Assembly: GCA_001054945.1 (NCBI GenBank)
Contig: JVKJ01000005.1
Location: 248,001-312,000, forward strand
Length of the DNA: 64,000 nucleotides
Direction: 5' to 3'
Source of the DNA: Corynebacterium falsenii
GTDB lineage: Bacteria; Actinomycetota; Actinomycetes; Mycobacteriales; Mycobacteriaceae
Both the position numbers and the translations under genes were made by a program. Each line of letters begins with the position of its first letter. Positions within the stretch are counted from its first letter, which is position 1. The notes under the pieces were generated by a model that was not told where the DNA came from, ran no database searches, and was given only the letters and a program-made list of their open reading frames with translations. This document shows, in pieces, positions 18,143 through 27,944 of the stretch.

Positions 18143-18298
18143 CGAAGCGCCCGAATTGACCTGTTCAGGGCGCGCAACCTCTCGCTCCCGCAGATTCTCC
18201 AAAACCATTGTATGTTGTGCCATCACATCTTCTAACGTAGGCAATTCAAACTTTGTTCCCTCGTAGTCGAACGGTGAGTGCAATATCTCGGTGACCAC

Positions 18299-18856
18299 CT
18301 AGTGTACGTGAGGAGGTATCTCAGAATCCCCCGCATTGCGTCGAACGAGGGCTGCAACCTCGCGAATCGCCTTCGCGACTCCTGCGCGGCGAATCTGCTG
18401 GCGGCGTTCTTGTGGGGACGCCGTAGTGTGCCCGTTGTGAGACAACGGGAACACGTTGCCTTTCCCACTGCGGGAATCCCACAGCCCCACGAAGACATCC
18501 CCGACCTCGTGCCCATCTTGCGAGTCGGGGCCAGCCACCCCCGTCAAGCCCACGCCCAAGTCTGCACTGCAGCGCTCGGATGCGCCACGCGCCAGCGCGA
18601 TAGCTACCTCCGGGTCCACAGCTCCGCTTTCAGCTAATAGTTCAGCATCTACTCCGGCCAACGTGCTTTTCAAGTCAGTGGCGTAGACAATGAGGCCGCC
18701 ACGCAGCACCCGCGAGGCGCCGGGTACCTCAGCCACCGTTGACGCCAGCAATCCCGCCGTCAGAGACTCAGCCGTCGCCAACGTGACTCCGCGCCGAGCA
18801 CACAGCTCCACACATTCCCGAATCTCAGCTGGAGAGATCACATTCTCTTCGTTCAT
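18299..18856 (-). CDS. cinA: CinA-family nicotinamide-nucleotide amidohydrolase (PncC)
   Basis: A single-domain CinA C-terminal protein of 185 residues. Members deamidate NMN to NaMN in NAD recycling. Family motifs are present: TLATAESLTAGLLAS near residue 25, the VYATDLKSTLAGV stretch, ESGAVDPE and GLTGVAGPDSQDG. The N-terminal molybdopterin-binding domain of full-length CinA is absent, as is common. The start overlaps the pgsA stop by 4 bases, so the two are coupled. Confidence 0.92.
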   Translation of the reverse strand: MNEENVISPAEIRECVELCARRGVTLATAESLTAGLLASTVAEVPGASRVLRGGLIVYATDLKSTLAGVDAELLAESGAVDPEVAIALARGASERCSADLGVGLTGVAGPDSQDGHEVGDVFVGLWDSRSGKGNVFPLSHNGHTTASPQERRQQIRRAGVAKAIREVAALVRRNAGDSEIPPHVH

Positions 18857-19479
18857 CGCTTCGCACGTCCGGAATCAATCAAGTACTGCAAGCCGGTCAC
18901 CACGGTCACCACAACGGCGAGGCCCATCGCAACCACCGCGATGGTGTGGCCCCATCCAGTAAGGGGCATGATGTACAGCCCCACCGCAAAAGTCTGTAGA
19001 ACCGTTTTGAGCTTTCCGCCTTGGGACGCCGGGACCACCTTGCCGCGCCGCGCCAACCCCATTCGCCACACAGTGATTCCAAGTTCCCGCACCACAATGA
19101 TCGCGGTCACCCACGCTGGAAGCTCATGGAGAATGTCGAGGCACACGAGCGCTGAGATCATCAGCGCCTTGTCGGCGATCGGATCGGCCAACTTGCCAAA
19201 GTCAGTGATGACCTCATACCGACGAGCCAAGTAACCGTCCAGCTGGTCCGTGAACATCAGCATGGCGAAAATGGCGAATGCCCACCAGCGATGTGATCCG
19301 CCGTGAGCCACCTCTTGCCAATTGCCCGTGCTCAACAGGATCCAGATCAACAACGGAATGAGTACAATCCGAAAAACCGTCAGCACATTGGGGAGGCTCG
19401 TGCCATGGACAAACCGACCGAAGGCCGATCGCTGCGCTTCGGTGCCATGTTCTTGTGGTGCCGCGTGAGTCTCCTGCAC
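18853..19479 (-). CDS. pgsA: CDP-alcohol phosphatidyltransferase PgsA (phosphatidylglycerophosphate synthase)
   Basis: It transfers a phosphatidyl group from CDP-diacylglycerol to glycerol-3-phosphate in phospholipid synthesis. The CDP-alcohol phosphotransferase signature D-x2-D-G-x2-A-R-x8-G-x3-D-x3-D is present (TDQLDGYLARRYEVITDFGK then LADPIADKAL). Four to five membrane helices follow the N-terminal NVLTVFRIVLIPLLIWILL. I place the start at GTG 19479, preceded by GTAAGG; the open frame reaches 19518 but would overlap terC. By position it matches mycobacterial pgsA3 (Rv2746c) upstream of clgR. Confidence 0.92.
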   Translation of the reverse strand: MQETHAAPQEHGTEAQRSAFGRFVHGTSLPNVLTVFRIVLIPLLIWILLSTGNWQEVAHGGSHRWWAFAIFAMLMFTDQLDGYLARRYEVITDFGKLADPIADKALMISALVCLDILHELPAWVTAIIVVRELGITVWRMGLARRGKVVPASQGGKLKTVLQTFAVGLYIMPLTGWGHTIAVVAMGLAVVVTVVTGLQYLIDSGRAKR

Positions 19480-19489
19480 AGTCAATACC

Positions 19490-20488
19490 TTACGCTGCGT
19501 CCGCTCGCTTCTTTCCAACCGTCAAGCTCAATACCGTCGTGAGAGCAAGCACACCGACGATCACGAGCAATGACATCTCCACAGGGATTTCTGGAATATG
19601 TACGGTCTCCCCCGAATTGATGAAGGGCAGCTTGTTCTCGTGGAGAGCGTGCATAGTCAGTTTCACGCCGATAAACCCGAGAATGACCGCTAGTCCGTAA
19701 GACAGATACACCAACTTGTCCAGCAGCCCGTCCAAGAGGAAGTACAGCTGCCTCAAACCCATGAGCGCCAGCGCATTTGTCGTAAAGACAATATATGGCT
19801 CACTGGTGATGCCGTAGATTGCCGGGATCGAGTCCAAAGCAAACAGCACATCGATGAACCCAATGGACAACAGCGCGACGAACATCAGGGAAAATACCCG
19901 CTTGCCACCCTGCCGGAACCACAGCTGGTCAGAGCGGTATTCCTCGGCAACCGGAACCACCTTCCGGAGCCATTTGACGACGGCCATGTCATTAGGGTCC
20001 TGCTCCTCAGCACCGCGGACCTCATCGATGACGAGCTTCAGTGCAGTCCACAACAGGAACAACCCAAAGAGGTAAAACACGTCGGACCACGCGGCAATCA
20101 CCGCAGCGCCAAGACCAATGAAGATCCCGCGCATCACCAGCGCCAGGGCGATGCCAATCAGCAGAACTTTCTGCTGATACTTTCGTGGCACCTTGAAGGA
20201 ACTCAGAATCAAGGCGAAGATGAACAAGTTGTCCACGCTCAGCGCCTTTTCCGTCACGTAGCCGGTAAAGAACTCAATTCCGTGCTGGTGTGGGTTCCCC
20301 GGCTCACCCCAGGTCACCCACAGGAAGGCGCCGAAGGCGCAGGCCAGCGCGATATAGAAGCCCGACCAGAGCGCAGATTCCTTGATCGTTGGTTCGTGGG
20401 GCGTCCGCACGTGTCCGAAGAAATCGAAGATGAAGAACCCGGCGATCACCACACACGTGACGATCCACGTCAATGCATTTACTTCCAC
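19490..20488 (-). CDS. TerC family membrane protein (Mn2+ efflux type)
   Basis: A 332-residue TerC/Alx-type membrane protein with about eight or nine helices. Family motifs include the EFFTGYVTEKALSVDNLFIF stretch, DVLFALDSIPAIYGIT and LALMGLRQLYFLL; the acidic residues in the VDN and LDSIPA segments are implicated in Mn2+ handling in related proteins. The start is GTG 20488, with GGAGG at 20498-20502 nine bases upstream; the open frame extends to 20578 only across the leader. A yybP-ykoY-type manganese riboswitch immediately upstream strongly supports a role in manganese export rather than tellurite resistance. Confidence 0.9.
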   Translation of the reverse strand: MEVNALTWIVTCVVIAGFFIFDFFGHVRTPHEPTIKESALWSGFYIALACAFGAFLWVTWGEPGNPHQHGIEFFTGYVTEKALSVDNLFIFALILSSFKVPRKYQQKVLLIGIALALVMRGIFIGLGAAVIAAWSDVFYLFGLFLLWTALKLVIDEVRGAEEQDPNDMAVVKWLRKVVPVAEEYRSDQLWFRQGGKRVFSLMFVALLSIGFIDVLFALDSIPAIYGITSEPYIVFTTNALALMGLRQLYFLLDGLLDKLVYLSYGLAVILGFIGVKLTMHALHENKLPFINSGETVHIPEIPVEMSLLVIVGVLALTTVLSLTVGKKRADAA

Positions 20489-20497
20489 TGTATTTAG

Positions 20498-20533
20498 CCT
20501 CCGGTCTACTGTGCATACGAATGCGACCGGAGG
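20498..20533 (-). promoter_or_regulatory. Expression-platform hairpin masking the terC ribosome site
   Basis: A perfect 9-bp inverted repeat, CCTCCGGTC and GACCGGAGG with an 18-base loop. The 3' arm contains the GGAGG ribosome-binding site of terC. The 5' arm contains the same CCTCC that closes riboswitch stem P1, so the two structures are mutually exclusive. This predicts translational control. Confidence 0.75.
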
Positions 20534-20626
20534 TCTCCCCCGCCGGAATCGAAGCCGGCCAGCATGACCGGGTGGCACAAGCCATCCGTGTTGACGATCG
20601 ATGCTGTGAGTGGGGTACTCCCCTCC
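20529..20626 (-). promoter_or_regulatory. yybP-ykoY manganese riboswitch upstream of terC
   Basis: On the minus strand the leader reads GGAGGGGAGTA (complement 20616-20626), CGTCAACA (complement 20589-20596) and GAGACCTCC (complement 20529-20537) in order. These are the conserved core elements of the yybP-ykoY Mn2+ riboswitch. GGAGG at the 5' end pairs with CCTCC at the 3' end to form the closing stem P1. Such riboswitches commonly precede terC and mntP and turn expression on when Mn2+ is high. The position between the ftsK stop and the terC start fits. Confidence 0.85.
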
Positions 20627-20658
20627 AACGGACTACATGCTACCGCAAGCAACCTCAG

Positions 20659-23600
20659 TCAGAACATCCCCCTGGTCGGGTTAGCTTGAACGACCGACGT
20701 CTCGCTGTCTCCATCCGTAGTCTGCTGCGAAGTGGCGTCCTCCCCTGAACCCGTAGCCGCATCCGAAACGCCCGCATCCGCTGCTTCCTCCTTCGGAGCG
20801 TCCTCGGGGTTGGCCCCCTTAATCATCCAAATGATGGTCTCCAGCTCTTCCGGCTTGACCAGGACCTCGCGGGCCTTCGATCCCTCGGAGGGCCCCACCA
20901 CGCCGCGGGTCTCCATGAGGTCCATGAGTCGGCCCGCCTTCGCGAACCCAATGCGCAACTTGCGCTGCAGCATGGAGGTAGATCCGAACTGGCTGGTGAC
21001 CACCAACTCCACCGCAGCGATGAGATCCTCCAGGTCGTTTCCAATGTCCGGGTCGATATCCTTCTTGGCCTCCGCAGCCTTGTCTTCCGTCACCCCTTCC
21101 GTGTAGTTCGGCTCGGCCTGGTCCTTCGCGGCGTCGACCACCGCATTAATCTCTTCGTCGGTGACGAAGGCACCCTGGATACGGCGCGGCTTTCCCGCTC
21201 CCTGCGGAATGAAGAGTCCATCGCCCATGCCAATCAACTTCTCCGCGCCACCCTGGTCCAGGATCACACGAGAATCAGTGAGGGAACTCGTAGCAAAGGC
21301 CAACCGAGACGGCACGTTGGTCTTGATCAAGCCCGTCACCACATCCACCGAAGGGCGCTGTGTTGCCAACACCAGGTGGATGCCAGCAGCACGGGCCTTC
21401 TGGGTGATGCGAACAATCGAGTCCTCGATCTCCCGCGGTGCCGTCATCATCAAATCCGCCAACTCGTCCACGACACAGACAATGTAGGGGTAGGCCCGAT
21501 ATTCGCGCTCCGACCCGGGCGGGGTGGTGATCTCGCCGTTGTTCACCTTGCGGTTGAAGTCCTTGATGTGCCGCACGCCACTGGCCTTCATGTCCATGTA
21601 GCGCTGCTCCATCTCCTCGACCAGCCAGGTCAGCGCTGCCGCGGCCTTCTTTGGCTGCGTGATAATCGGGGTGATCAAATGCGGAATGCCCTCGTACGGC
21701 GTGAGCTCAACCATCTTTGGGTCCACCAAAATCATGCGCACGTCCTCGGGGGTCGCGCGGGTCAAGATGGACACGAGCAGCGAATTGACAAACGCTGACT
21801 TACCCGAGCCGGTAGAACCCGCCACCAGGAGGTGAGGCATCTTCTGGATCGAGTGCGCCACGAAATCGCCCTCAATGTCCTTACCCAGCCCAATAAGCAT
21901 TGGGTCGTGATCGCCGACGACCTTGGGTGCGCTCAGCACGTCACCCAGGCGCACCATCTCTCGGTCGCTGTTAGGAACTTCGATACCCACTGCAGACTTC
22001 CCCGGAATAGGGGTCAGCAGGCGAACATTGTCCGTGGCTACCGCGTAGGCCAGGTTGGACTGCAGGTTGGTGATCTTGGAGACCTTCACGCCGGGGCCGA
22101 GCTCCACGACATAGCGTGTCACCGTTGGGCCCCGTGAGAACCCGGTCACCTGAGCATCAACATTGAATTCCTCGAAGACATCGCTGATCGCCTCGATCAT
22201 CCGATCGTTGACTTCGCTGCGCGTCTTCGGTGCCTCCCCTGGGATCAACAGGTCTGGAGTGGGGAGGACATAGTCGCTTCCCGGTTGCTCGGTGGGGGTC
22301 TTTTGGGGGGAGACGCCACCCTCAGGCTGTTCCGTCTCGGACTTGGGGGTGGAAGCCGGGATGCTGGAGGCGTCAATTCCGGAGCGGGCGATGATCGCCT
22401 TCTTCACTGATTCGCGTGCGGCATCTACGGCATCACCGGAACGCTCTTGACGGCTTGCGGATGGTTGATCAGTGCCGTCTGCGCCCTGGGACGGAACCGT
22501 GAAGGCCTTTGTCTCGTTGTCCTCCTCGGCGTTCTCGCGATGGGTCGATTGTCCCGCGTTCGCCTGTGGTGCCTGGCTAGTGGGTAGCGGCGTGCTCGAC
22601 GTGCGCGCAGACGCTCGAGTTCGTGTCTCTGGGACGTCCAGATCATCTTCGACAGCCGGCTGGGGCGGTACCGCGGCTGCAGCTTTCTTGCCAGTCCTGT
22701 GCGTCCCTGACCTCCTCGCTGGGCGTGCTGCACTATCGGATTCCTCGGAGCCTTCCCTGCGGGACCTGACGTTCCTGCGTGGAGCGCGGTCTTCCTCAAC
22801 CGCCAAGTCAAGTTCTCGATCGACGTCGCCATAGACCTCGTCCACGTCTTCCTCGTCGTAGTAGTCGTCGTCCGCGTACCCATAGCGACCGAGCCCGAGC
22901 CACTTGGCGAGGAGTGAGCTGACCTCCGTAATCGACATCCCGGTCACCTGGAGGGCCCCATAGACAAGGAGGAGTATTAGCAACGGGACGGCCAGGTACT
23001 TGCTAAAAGCCATGGCCATGGGTGACCCCACGAGTTGTCCCACGATTCCACCCGCCACTGCCTTGGCGGGAGTGGTAGAAGGCTGCCCGGCGAAAATATG
23101 AATCATGCCCAAGGCAGAAAGGACGATGAGCGCAACACCCAATGCCAACCGCGGGTGGGAACGCTGTGTCGACTGAACGCCGACCATCAAAATCCAAGCC
23201 AGGCCACACAGTAAGACGGGAACGATGAGCGCCCCAGCACCAATGACGAAGCTGAATCCCCCGGCGATCCCCTGCCCCACTGCGCCGCCGACATCGAACC
23301 ACAACGCTCCGCCCAAGATGAGAGCAAGCGCGAAGACGCCCAGCGCTGCACCATCGTAGCCGCCACCCAGACGTGCGGGCTCTTCCGGCTGTTCCACCAC
23401 CATGTCGGAACTGGAGTTGTCCAGTCGCCGCGTTGACCTTTCGGCTGGAACCGGGTCTTGGGTTCCATCCGCATAATTGGCGGCAGCCCGTGATGCTGCC
23501 GCTGACTTTGAACGAGAACTGTTCTTCCGCGAAGCGCGCCTGGCCACTGTCTCCTCTTCTATGACTTCCGTTGGAGCGTCATAATCTACCTCATCGCGCC

Positions 23601-23856
23601 TTCCTGCGATTTTGCGGGTCATCCCACCGATACCGCGTGCGGCACCGGAAAACATGGAATTGAAGGAAGAACCGACAGCTCCAAATGCGCTCCCTGTCCT
23701 TTCGAAGTCACTGTTGTCGAACGGCCGGCGCTGAATCATGTCGGGAGTCCCCTTACGGTCCCGACTTCCGCCACGGCTACTGCTGCGCATTGAGCCCCGC
23801 CCCGGCCCACGAGATGGGCCGGACGGAGACGTGCGCGTTCGACTGGTGACAGACAT
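20659..23856 (-). CDS. ftsK: DNA translocase FtsK/SpoIIIE
   Basis: FtsK anchors at the septum and pumps chromosomal DNA during division. The 1065-residue protein has a basic, Ser/Arg-rich N-terminal stretch (about residues 1-150), then four hydrophobic segments (about residues 168-325), a long acidic and Pro-rich linker (about 330-570), and the motor. The motor has Walker [18 protein letters not shown], Walker [16 protein letters not shown] and the segment [10 protein letters not shown]. The C-terminal gamma winged helix is visible ([20 protein letters not shown]). Length is usual for the genus. The terC riboswitch begins about 30 bases after its stop. Confidence 0.96.
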   Translation of the reverse strand: MSVTSRTRTSPSGPSRGPGRGSMRSSSRGGSRDRKGTPDMIQRRPFDNSDFERTGSAFGAVGSSFNSMFSGAARGIGGMTRKIAGRRDEVDYDAPTEVIEEETVARRASRKNSSRSKSAAASRAAANYADGTQDPVPAERSTRRLDNSSSDMVVEQPEEPARLGGGYDGAALGVFALALILGGALWFDVGGAVGQGIAGGFSFVIGAGALIVPVLLCGLAWILMVGVQSTQRSHPRLALGVALIVLSALGMIHIFAGQPSTTPAKAVAGGIVGQLVGSPMAMAFSKYLAVPLLILLLVYGALQVTGMSITEVSSLLAKWLGLGRYGYADDDYYDEEDVDEVYGDVDRELDLAVEEDRAPRRNVRSRREGSEESDSAARPARRSGTHRTGKKAAAAVPPQPAVEDDLDVPETRTRASARTSSTPLPTSQAPQANAGQSTHRENAEEDNETKAFTVPSQGADGTDQPSASRQERSGDAVDAARESVKKAIIARSGIDASSIPASTPKSETEQPEGGVSPQKTPTEQPGSDYVLPTPDLLIPGEAPKTRSEVNDRMIEAISDVFEEFNVDAQVTGFSRGPTVTRYVVELGPGVKVSKITNLQSNLAYAVATDNVRLLTPIPGKSAVGIEVPNSDREMVRLGDVLSAPKVVGDHDPMLIGLGKDIEGDFVAHSIQKMPHLLVAGSTGSGKSAFVNSLLVSILTRATPEDVRMILVDPKMVELTPYEGIPHLITPIITQPKKAAAALTWLVEEMEQRYMDMKASGVRHIKDFNRKVNNGEITTPPGSEREYRAYPYIVCVVDELADLMMTAPREIEDSIVRITQKARAAGIHLVLATQRPSVDVVTGLIKTNVPSRLAFATSSLTDSRVILDQGGAEKLIGMGDGLFIPQGAGKPRRIQGAFVTDEEINAVVDAAKDQAEPNYTEGVTEDKAAEAKKDIDPDIGNDLEDLIAAVELVVTSQFGSTSMLQRKLRIGFAKAGRLMDLMETRGVVGPSEGSKAREVLVKPEELETIIWMIKGANPEDAPKEEAADAGVSDAATGSGEDATSQQTTDGDSETSVVQANPTRGMF

Positions 23857-23957
23857 GCCACCAGACTAGTCGCAACCGCCACATGGGTAACAACTGCAAC
23901 ACGCGTTGGAATCAGATTTTGCGGTTGAGTGTTTGCCTACCTGGCTCGCGTAGGCCC

Positions 23958-24674
23958 TTACAGGGACTGAAGGTTGATTCGCTCCTTCGCACCATCGACC
24001 GATTCTTCAAATGTCAAGCCCTGCACCTTGTCTCGACCGAAGAGCCATAGGACAAGCTCGGAGGGTTCACCAATGACGCGAACCTCGTCTGCTCCCGAAC
24101 TTCCGGCCCTGACCACGCTGTCATTCTGAGGCACGTCCTGGCCCACGGCAGCACGTTGGAGGATGACGTGCACGTCGGACTTACGAAGGAAAAGGCGGGA
24201 CATGCGTCCGACCACCTTCCACAATTCGTCCTGCATATCCTCCGACAGAACACGAACCTGGGGGTCGCCCGGCTGAGCGCGGAGAACGTCCTCATGGTGG
24301 ACAAAATTTTCAGCCAAGTTCACGAACGCGTCGGCTAGTTTCATGGGGTTCCAGGAAGGGGGACCTTGGCGGTACATCGAGACCAGCTCATCAAATGGGC
24401 GGGCAGACATACCATCTGTTACCGAATCGAGATGGCCTGCCAGCGGCTTGAGAAACATCCCTGCTGCGGCGTCTGGGCGGTATTCCCTCACGACAAGATG
24501 AGTCAGCAAGTCGCGGGTGTTCCAGCCTGCACACAAAGTAGGCGCATCGGGTCCTACCTGCAAAAAGAGATCCGCAAGCCCCTGCCGCTCCTGGTCGGCG
24601 AAGGAAGACTTGCGGATAGGGTGCGAAGAGCTGTTCTGATTGGAATGTGAGAACGGATTTTGGGGAGTCGACAT
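23958..24674 (-). CDS. TIGR03085-like protein (DinB/maleylpyruvate-isomerase fold)
   Basis: About 238 residues, resembling the TIGR03085 family of actinobacterial proteins with a mycothiol-dependent maleylpyruvate-isomerase-like N-terminal domain. The core starts at SSFADQERQGLADLFLQVGP, with the metal-site candidates HLVVREYRPDA and NLAENFVHHEDVLR. Substrate and reaction are unknown. Before the core lies a 25-residue Ser/Asn-rich extension. No alternative start codon exists inside it, so ATG 24674 (or TTG 24683) must be used. That ATG lies in the loop of a perfect 12-bp inverted repeat. It follows rnj on the same strand with a 72-base gap. Confidence 0.82.
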   Translation of the reverse strand: MSTPQNPFSHSNQNSSSHPIRKSSFADQERQGLADLFLQVGPDAPTLCAGWNTRDLLTHLVVREYRPDAAAGMFLKPLAGHLDSVTDGMSARPFDELVSMYRQGPPSWNPMKLADAFVNLAENFVHHEDVLRAQPGDPQVRVLSEDMQDELWKVVGRMSRLFLRKSDVHVILQRAAVGQDVPQNDSVVRAGSSGADEVRVIGEPSELVLWLFGRDKVQGLTFEESVDGAKERINLQSL

Positions 24675-24686
24675 ACTCCCCAAAAT
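24657..24686 (-). repeat. Perfect 12-bp inverted repeat enclosing a start codon
   Basis: On the minus strand, attttggggagt and actccccaaaat flank the 6-base loop ATGTCG, which contains the start codon of the gene at 23958-24674. The GGGGAG in the 5' arm is the only purine-rich ribosome-site candidate and is immediately next to the ATG. No T-tract follows, so it is not a typical intrinsic terminator for rnj. It could be a translational control hairpin or a protein operator. Confidence 0.8.
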
Positions 24687-24746
24687 ACCGAACTTTCCGT
24701 GGAACGCGCTCCCCGTTGGCGAGCGTCCCCTCGGGGAAAGAGAGAA

Positions 24747-26933
24747 CTACTGCTCGAGGCGGGATTCGGTCTCGTCGACTTCTTCCACAATTTCGCTGGT
24801 CATGGGAATGACCGTCGGCACGATGAATGGCTTACGCTTCCACTTGTCGGTGACAACCTTGCCCACTCGACGGCGGATTGCCTGGGCCATGCGGTAGGGA
24901 TCATTTTCCCCTTCACCTGCAAGGTCCATCATCACGTTGTCAACCAATTCGCGAATCTCATCAAGGATCTCACCGGCATCATCAGAGAAACCCTTCGCCT
25001 GAACGCTGGGGGCCTCCAGAGGTCGCCCGGTGCGGTTATCAATGACGACTGACACGGCGACGAGCCCGCCGTCAGCCATGGCGGTGCGGTCCTCAAGTAC
25101 CTCGTCATCAATGTCGCCCATGCGCGATCCATCAACGTAGAGGTTCCCGACGGTGACTTGTCCAACCACCTTGGCATGACCGTTGACCAGGTCGACCACC
25201 ACGCCGTTCTGAGCCAGCGGGATGTTGTTCGGATTCACACCGGTAGAGATCGCCAATTCCTTGTTAGCGCGCAGGTGGCGCCACTCGCCATGCACCGGCA
25301 TGGCGTTGCGTGGCCGTGCGGCGTTGTACAGGAACAGCAATTCTCCCGCCAAGCCGTGGCCAGAGGTGTGGACCTTGGCGTCCTTACTGGTCACGACAGT
25401 CGCGCCAATCTGGGAGAGCATGTTGATGACGCCGAAAACGGCTTCCTCATTACCCGGGACCAGAGAGGACGACAGGATAATGAGATCCCCGTTGCGCACC
25501 GTGATCTGACGGTGCTCGCGACGCGCCATGCGGGACAGAGCCGCCATAGGTTCACCCTGGGTGCCGGTCGTGATGAGGACCACCTTGTGCGGGGCCATCT
25601 TGGACGCTTCGTCCATTGTGACGAAGGTGCCGCGCGGTGCATTGAGGTATCCCATGCGCTCGGCGATATCCATATTTCGGATCATCGAACGCCCTGTGAA
25701 TGCCACCTTGCGCCCAGCAGCCACAGCGGCGTTCACAGCGGATTGCACGCGGGACACGTTAGAGGCGAAGGATGCGATGATCACCCGGTTTTTCGCATCC
25801 CTGACAAGTCGGTTCAGGGTCGGAGCGATGTCGGCTTCGGATCCCGAAAAACCAGGGGTCGCTGCGTTGGTGGAATCACAGAGGAATAGATCCACTCCCT
25901 CATCGCCGAAACGAGAAAGCGCGGGCAAGTCGGTTGGACGACCGTCAAGAGGGGTCTGATCCAGCTTGATGTCGCCCGTATGGATCAGCAGACCTGCACC
26001 GGTCTTCAACGCGATACCCAGGCAGTCTGGGATCGAGTGGTTCACGGCGAAGAAGCGAATGTCGAACGGCCCGCGATTCTCGTGAGAATTTTCGTCAACT
26101 TCGATCAACTTAGGGCGCTGGCGATGCTCCTGCGTCTTCGCTGCAATCAACGCACAGGTGAATCGGGACGCAATAATTGGGATGTCAGCGCGCTGCTTGA
26201 GCAGCCATGGGATGGCACCAATGTGGTCTTCGTGACCGTGGGTAATCACGAGCGCTTCGACACGATCCCACTTATCCTCCAGGTAGGAGAAGTCTGGGAG
26301 GATCAGGTCCACACCCGGCTCATCCGAGCTCGGGAACAACACACCACAGTCAATGATGAGCAGTCGGTTGTTGTATTCGAAGACGGTCATGTTCCGACCG
26401 ATCTCGGAAATACCGCCCAGTGCGACAATGCGCAGGCCGTTGTTCGGAGCCTTCGGCGGAGCGGGGAGACGCTTCGTGAGATCCGCCCCCTGCATGCTCT
26501 TCAGGGCGCCCTGGTGCCGATCGCCCCCATGTCCACGGCCTCGGCCACCACGGCCGCGTCCTCCCCCACCGTGTCCACCATTGCTGTGGGAACCGTTGTT
26601 GGAGCCATTTCCTCCCCCATTGCGTCCGCGGCCGCGGGATCGGCGCGAACGGTTGCGGTTTCCACCTTCAGAGCGGCCGCGTCCGCCATGACCGTGGTTG
26701 CCTCCGTTCCCCTGGTTTCCACCGTTGTCGTGGTTGCTGCCGTTGTCTTGGTTCTTCCCCTGTCCGTGGTCACCCTGCGCTGGAGCGCCTGTTTCGCCGC
26801 CCTTTCCTGCAGATCCATCGGCAAAAGTGGTCGCGGCATCCTGGTTAGACACGTTGCCGGCGTTTGCATTGTCGGCGCTCGGTGGAGCTGCCTTCCGGGT
26901 CACCTTGCGTGCCCGGGAACGTTGTTCAGTCAT
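24747..26933 (-). CDS. rnj: Ribonuclease J
   Basis: RNase J is a metallo-beta-lactamase/beta-CASP nuclease with endo- and 5'-exonuclease activity in mRNA decay and rRNA maturation. The metal motif HGHEDHIGAIPWLL lies near residue 260, followed by IHTGDIKLDQTP and the beta-CASP region (IIASFASNVSRVQ, TTGTQGEPMAALSRM, SGHGLAGE). The first ~180 residues are a Lys/Ala-rich segment and then a Gly-Asn-His-Arg low-complexity tail-like domain, likely RNA-interacting. I chose ATG 26933 (preceded by AGGAGTATAGGAAG) over the longer frame. It sits 7 bases after dapA on the same strand, matching mycobacterial dapA-rnj (Rv2753c-Rv2752c). Confidence 0.95.
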   Translation of the reverse strand: MTEQRSRARKVTRKAAPPSADNANAGNVSNQDAATTFADGSAGKGGETGAPAQGDHGQGKNQDNGSNHDNGGNQGNGGNHGHGGRGRSEGGNRNRSRRSRGRGRNGGGNGSNNGSHSNGGHGGGGRGRGGRGRGHGGDRHQGALKSMQGADLTKRLPAPPKAPNNGLRIVALGGISEIGRNMTVFEYNNRLLIIDCGVLFPSSDEPGVDLILPDFSYLEDKWDRVEALVITHGHEDHIGAIPWLLKQRADIPIIASRFTCALIAAKTQEHRQRPKLIEVDENSHENRGPFDIRFFAVNHSIPDCLGIALKTGAGLLIHTGDIKLDQTPLDGRPTDLPALSRFGDEGVDLFLCDSTNAATPGFSGSEADIAPTLNRLVRDAKNRVIIASFASNVSRVQSAVNAAVAAGRKVAFTGRSMIRNMDIAERMGYLNAPRGTFVTMDEASKMAPHKVVLITTGTQGEPMAALSRMARREHRQITVRNGDLIILSSSLVPGNEEAVFGVINMLSQIGATVVTSKDAKVHTSGHGLAGELLFLYNAARPRNAMPVHGEWRHLRANKELAISTGVNPNNIPLAQNGVVVDLVNGHAKVVGQVTVGNLYVDGSRMGDIDDEVLEDRTAMADGGLVAVSVVIDNRTGRPLEAPSVQAKGFSDDAGEILDEIRELVDNVMMDLAGEGENDPYRMAQAIRRRVGKVVTDKWKRKPFIVPTVIPMTSEIVEEVDETESRLEQ

Positions 26934-26940
26934 ATTCTTC

Positions 26941-27843
26941 CTATACTCCTGCTTCTTGCAGGTCATTCTCCAGGTCGTGGAGTTCAGCTTCTGTGGGTTC
27001 TGTGATGGGCAGGCGTGGTGATCCGATGTCCATGCCGCGTAGCTTCAATGCCGACTTGACCATTGCCACTCCACCAAGGCGTTGCTGGGCACGTTGTAGT
27101 GGTACAAGCGAAACTGCGATCCGACGCGCTTCGGCCAAGTCCCCCTTGTCGAACGCATCGCGCATCGCTTTCAACTTATCCGCTGCGAGGTGCCCAATTA
27201 CTGAAATCATGCCCGTGGCACCAGATGCCAGAAAGGCCAAGTTCAGTGGATCATCGCCGGAGTACCACGCAAGATCAGTGGTCTGCTGAAGTTCGAGAGC
27301 AGCTCCGAGATCCCCTTTGGCGTCCTTCACTGCCTGGATATTTGGGTGCTCGGCAAGCCTCCGGATCGTGGCACTTTCAATGGGCACCACGGACCGAGAT
27401 GGAATGTCATAGAGGCAAATCGGCTTGTCAACGGCATCCGCGACAGTGCGGAAGTGCTGGTAGACACCCTCCTGATTCGGACGAGAGTAGTAGGGGGTCA
27501 CTACGAGGAGCGAATCCGCACCGGCGGCGATTGATGCCTGAGCCAGTTCGACGGATTCCGCTGTGTCGTAACTCCCTGCACCCGCGATCAGCTTTACCTG
27601 ATCTCCAAGTTCTGCCTTCACAGCTCTGAGCAGGTCAGTCTTCTCGGTTGCTCCGGTCGTCGGAGATTCGCCGGTCGTGCCAGCGAGAACCAGAGAATCG
27701 CAGCCCTTATCCGCCAAGTGCCCGGCGAGGGACACTCCACGATCCAGGTCGATGGCACCGTCCTTAGTGAACGGGGTGGCCATCGCTACGGAAATGGTGC
27801 CGAAGTGTTCGGCACCTCGCGTCGCTGCATTACCTGTACTCAT
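26941..27843 (-). CDS. dapA: 4-hydroxy-tetrahydrodipicolinate synthase
   Basis: DapA condenses pyruvate with aspartate semialdehyde, the first committed step to diaminopimelate and lysine. The Schiff-base lysine lies in [12 protein letters not shown] and the catalytic tyrosine in [11 protein letters not shown]; the substrate-loop motif [12 protein letters not shown] is near residue 57. At 300 residues it is of typical size. It lies between thyX and rnj on one strand. Confidence 0.97.
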   Translation of the reverse strand: MSTGNAATRGAEHFGTISVAMATPFTKDGAIDLDRGVSLAGHLADKGCDSLVLAGTTGESPTTGATEKTDLLRAVKAELGDQVKLIAGAGSYDTAESVELAQASIAAGADSLLVVTPYYSRPNQEGVYQHFRTVADAVDKPICLYDIPSRSVVPIESATIRRLAEHPNIQAVKDAKGDLGAALELQQTTDLAWYSGDDPLNLAFLASGATGMISVIGHLAADKLKAMRDAFDKGDLAEARRIAVSLVPLQRAQQRLGGVAMVKSALKLRGMDIGSPRLPITEPTEAELHDLENDLQEAGV

Positions 27844-27944
27844 GACTTCCCAGGTTACCTTCCTCGATAAGTTTTCATCGTATTGGCCTTACGCCGTGGC
27901 TTCACCACGCATGTTCCCTGCCCCATGCACGCGCACGGAGGGGA

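Noticed and set aside
24690..24745. Hairpins between rnj and the TIGR03085-like gene as a terminator of rnj
   Set aside because: Stems such as CGCTC/GAGCG and CCCC/GGGG are short and no T-tract follows on the minus strand.
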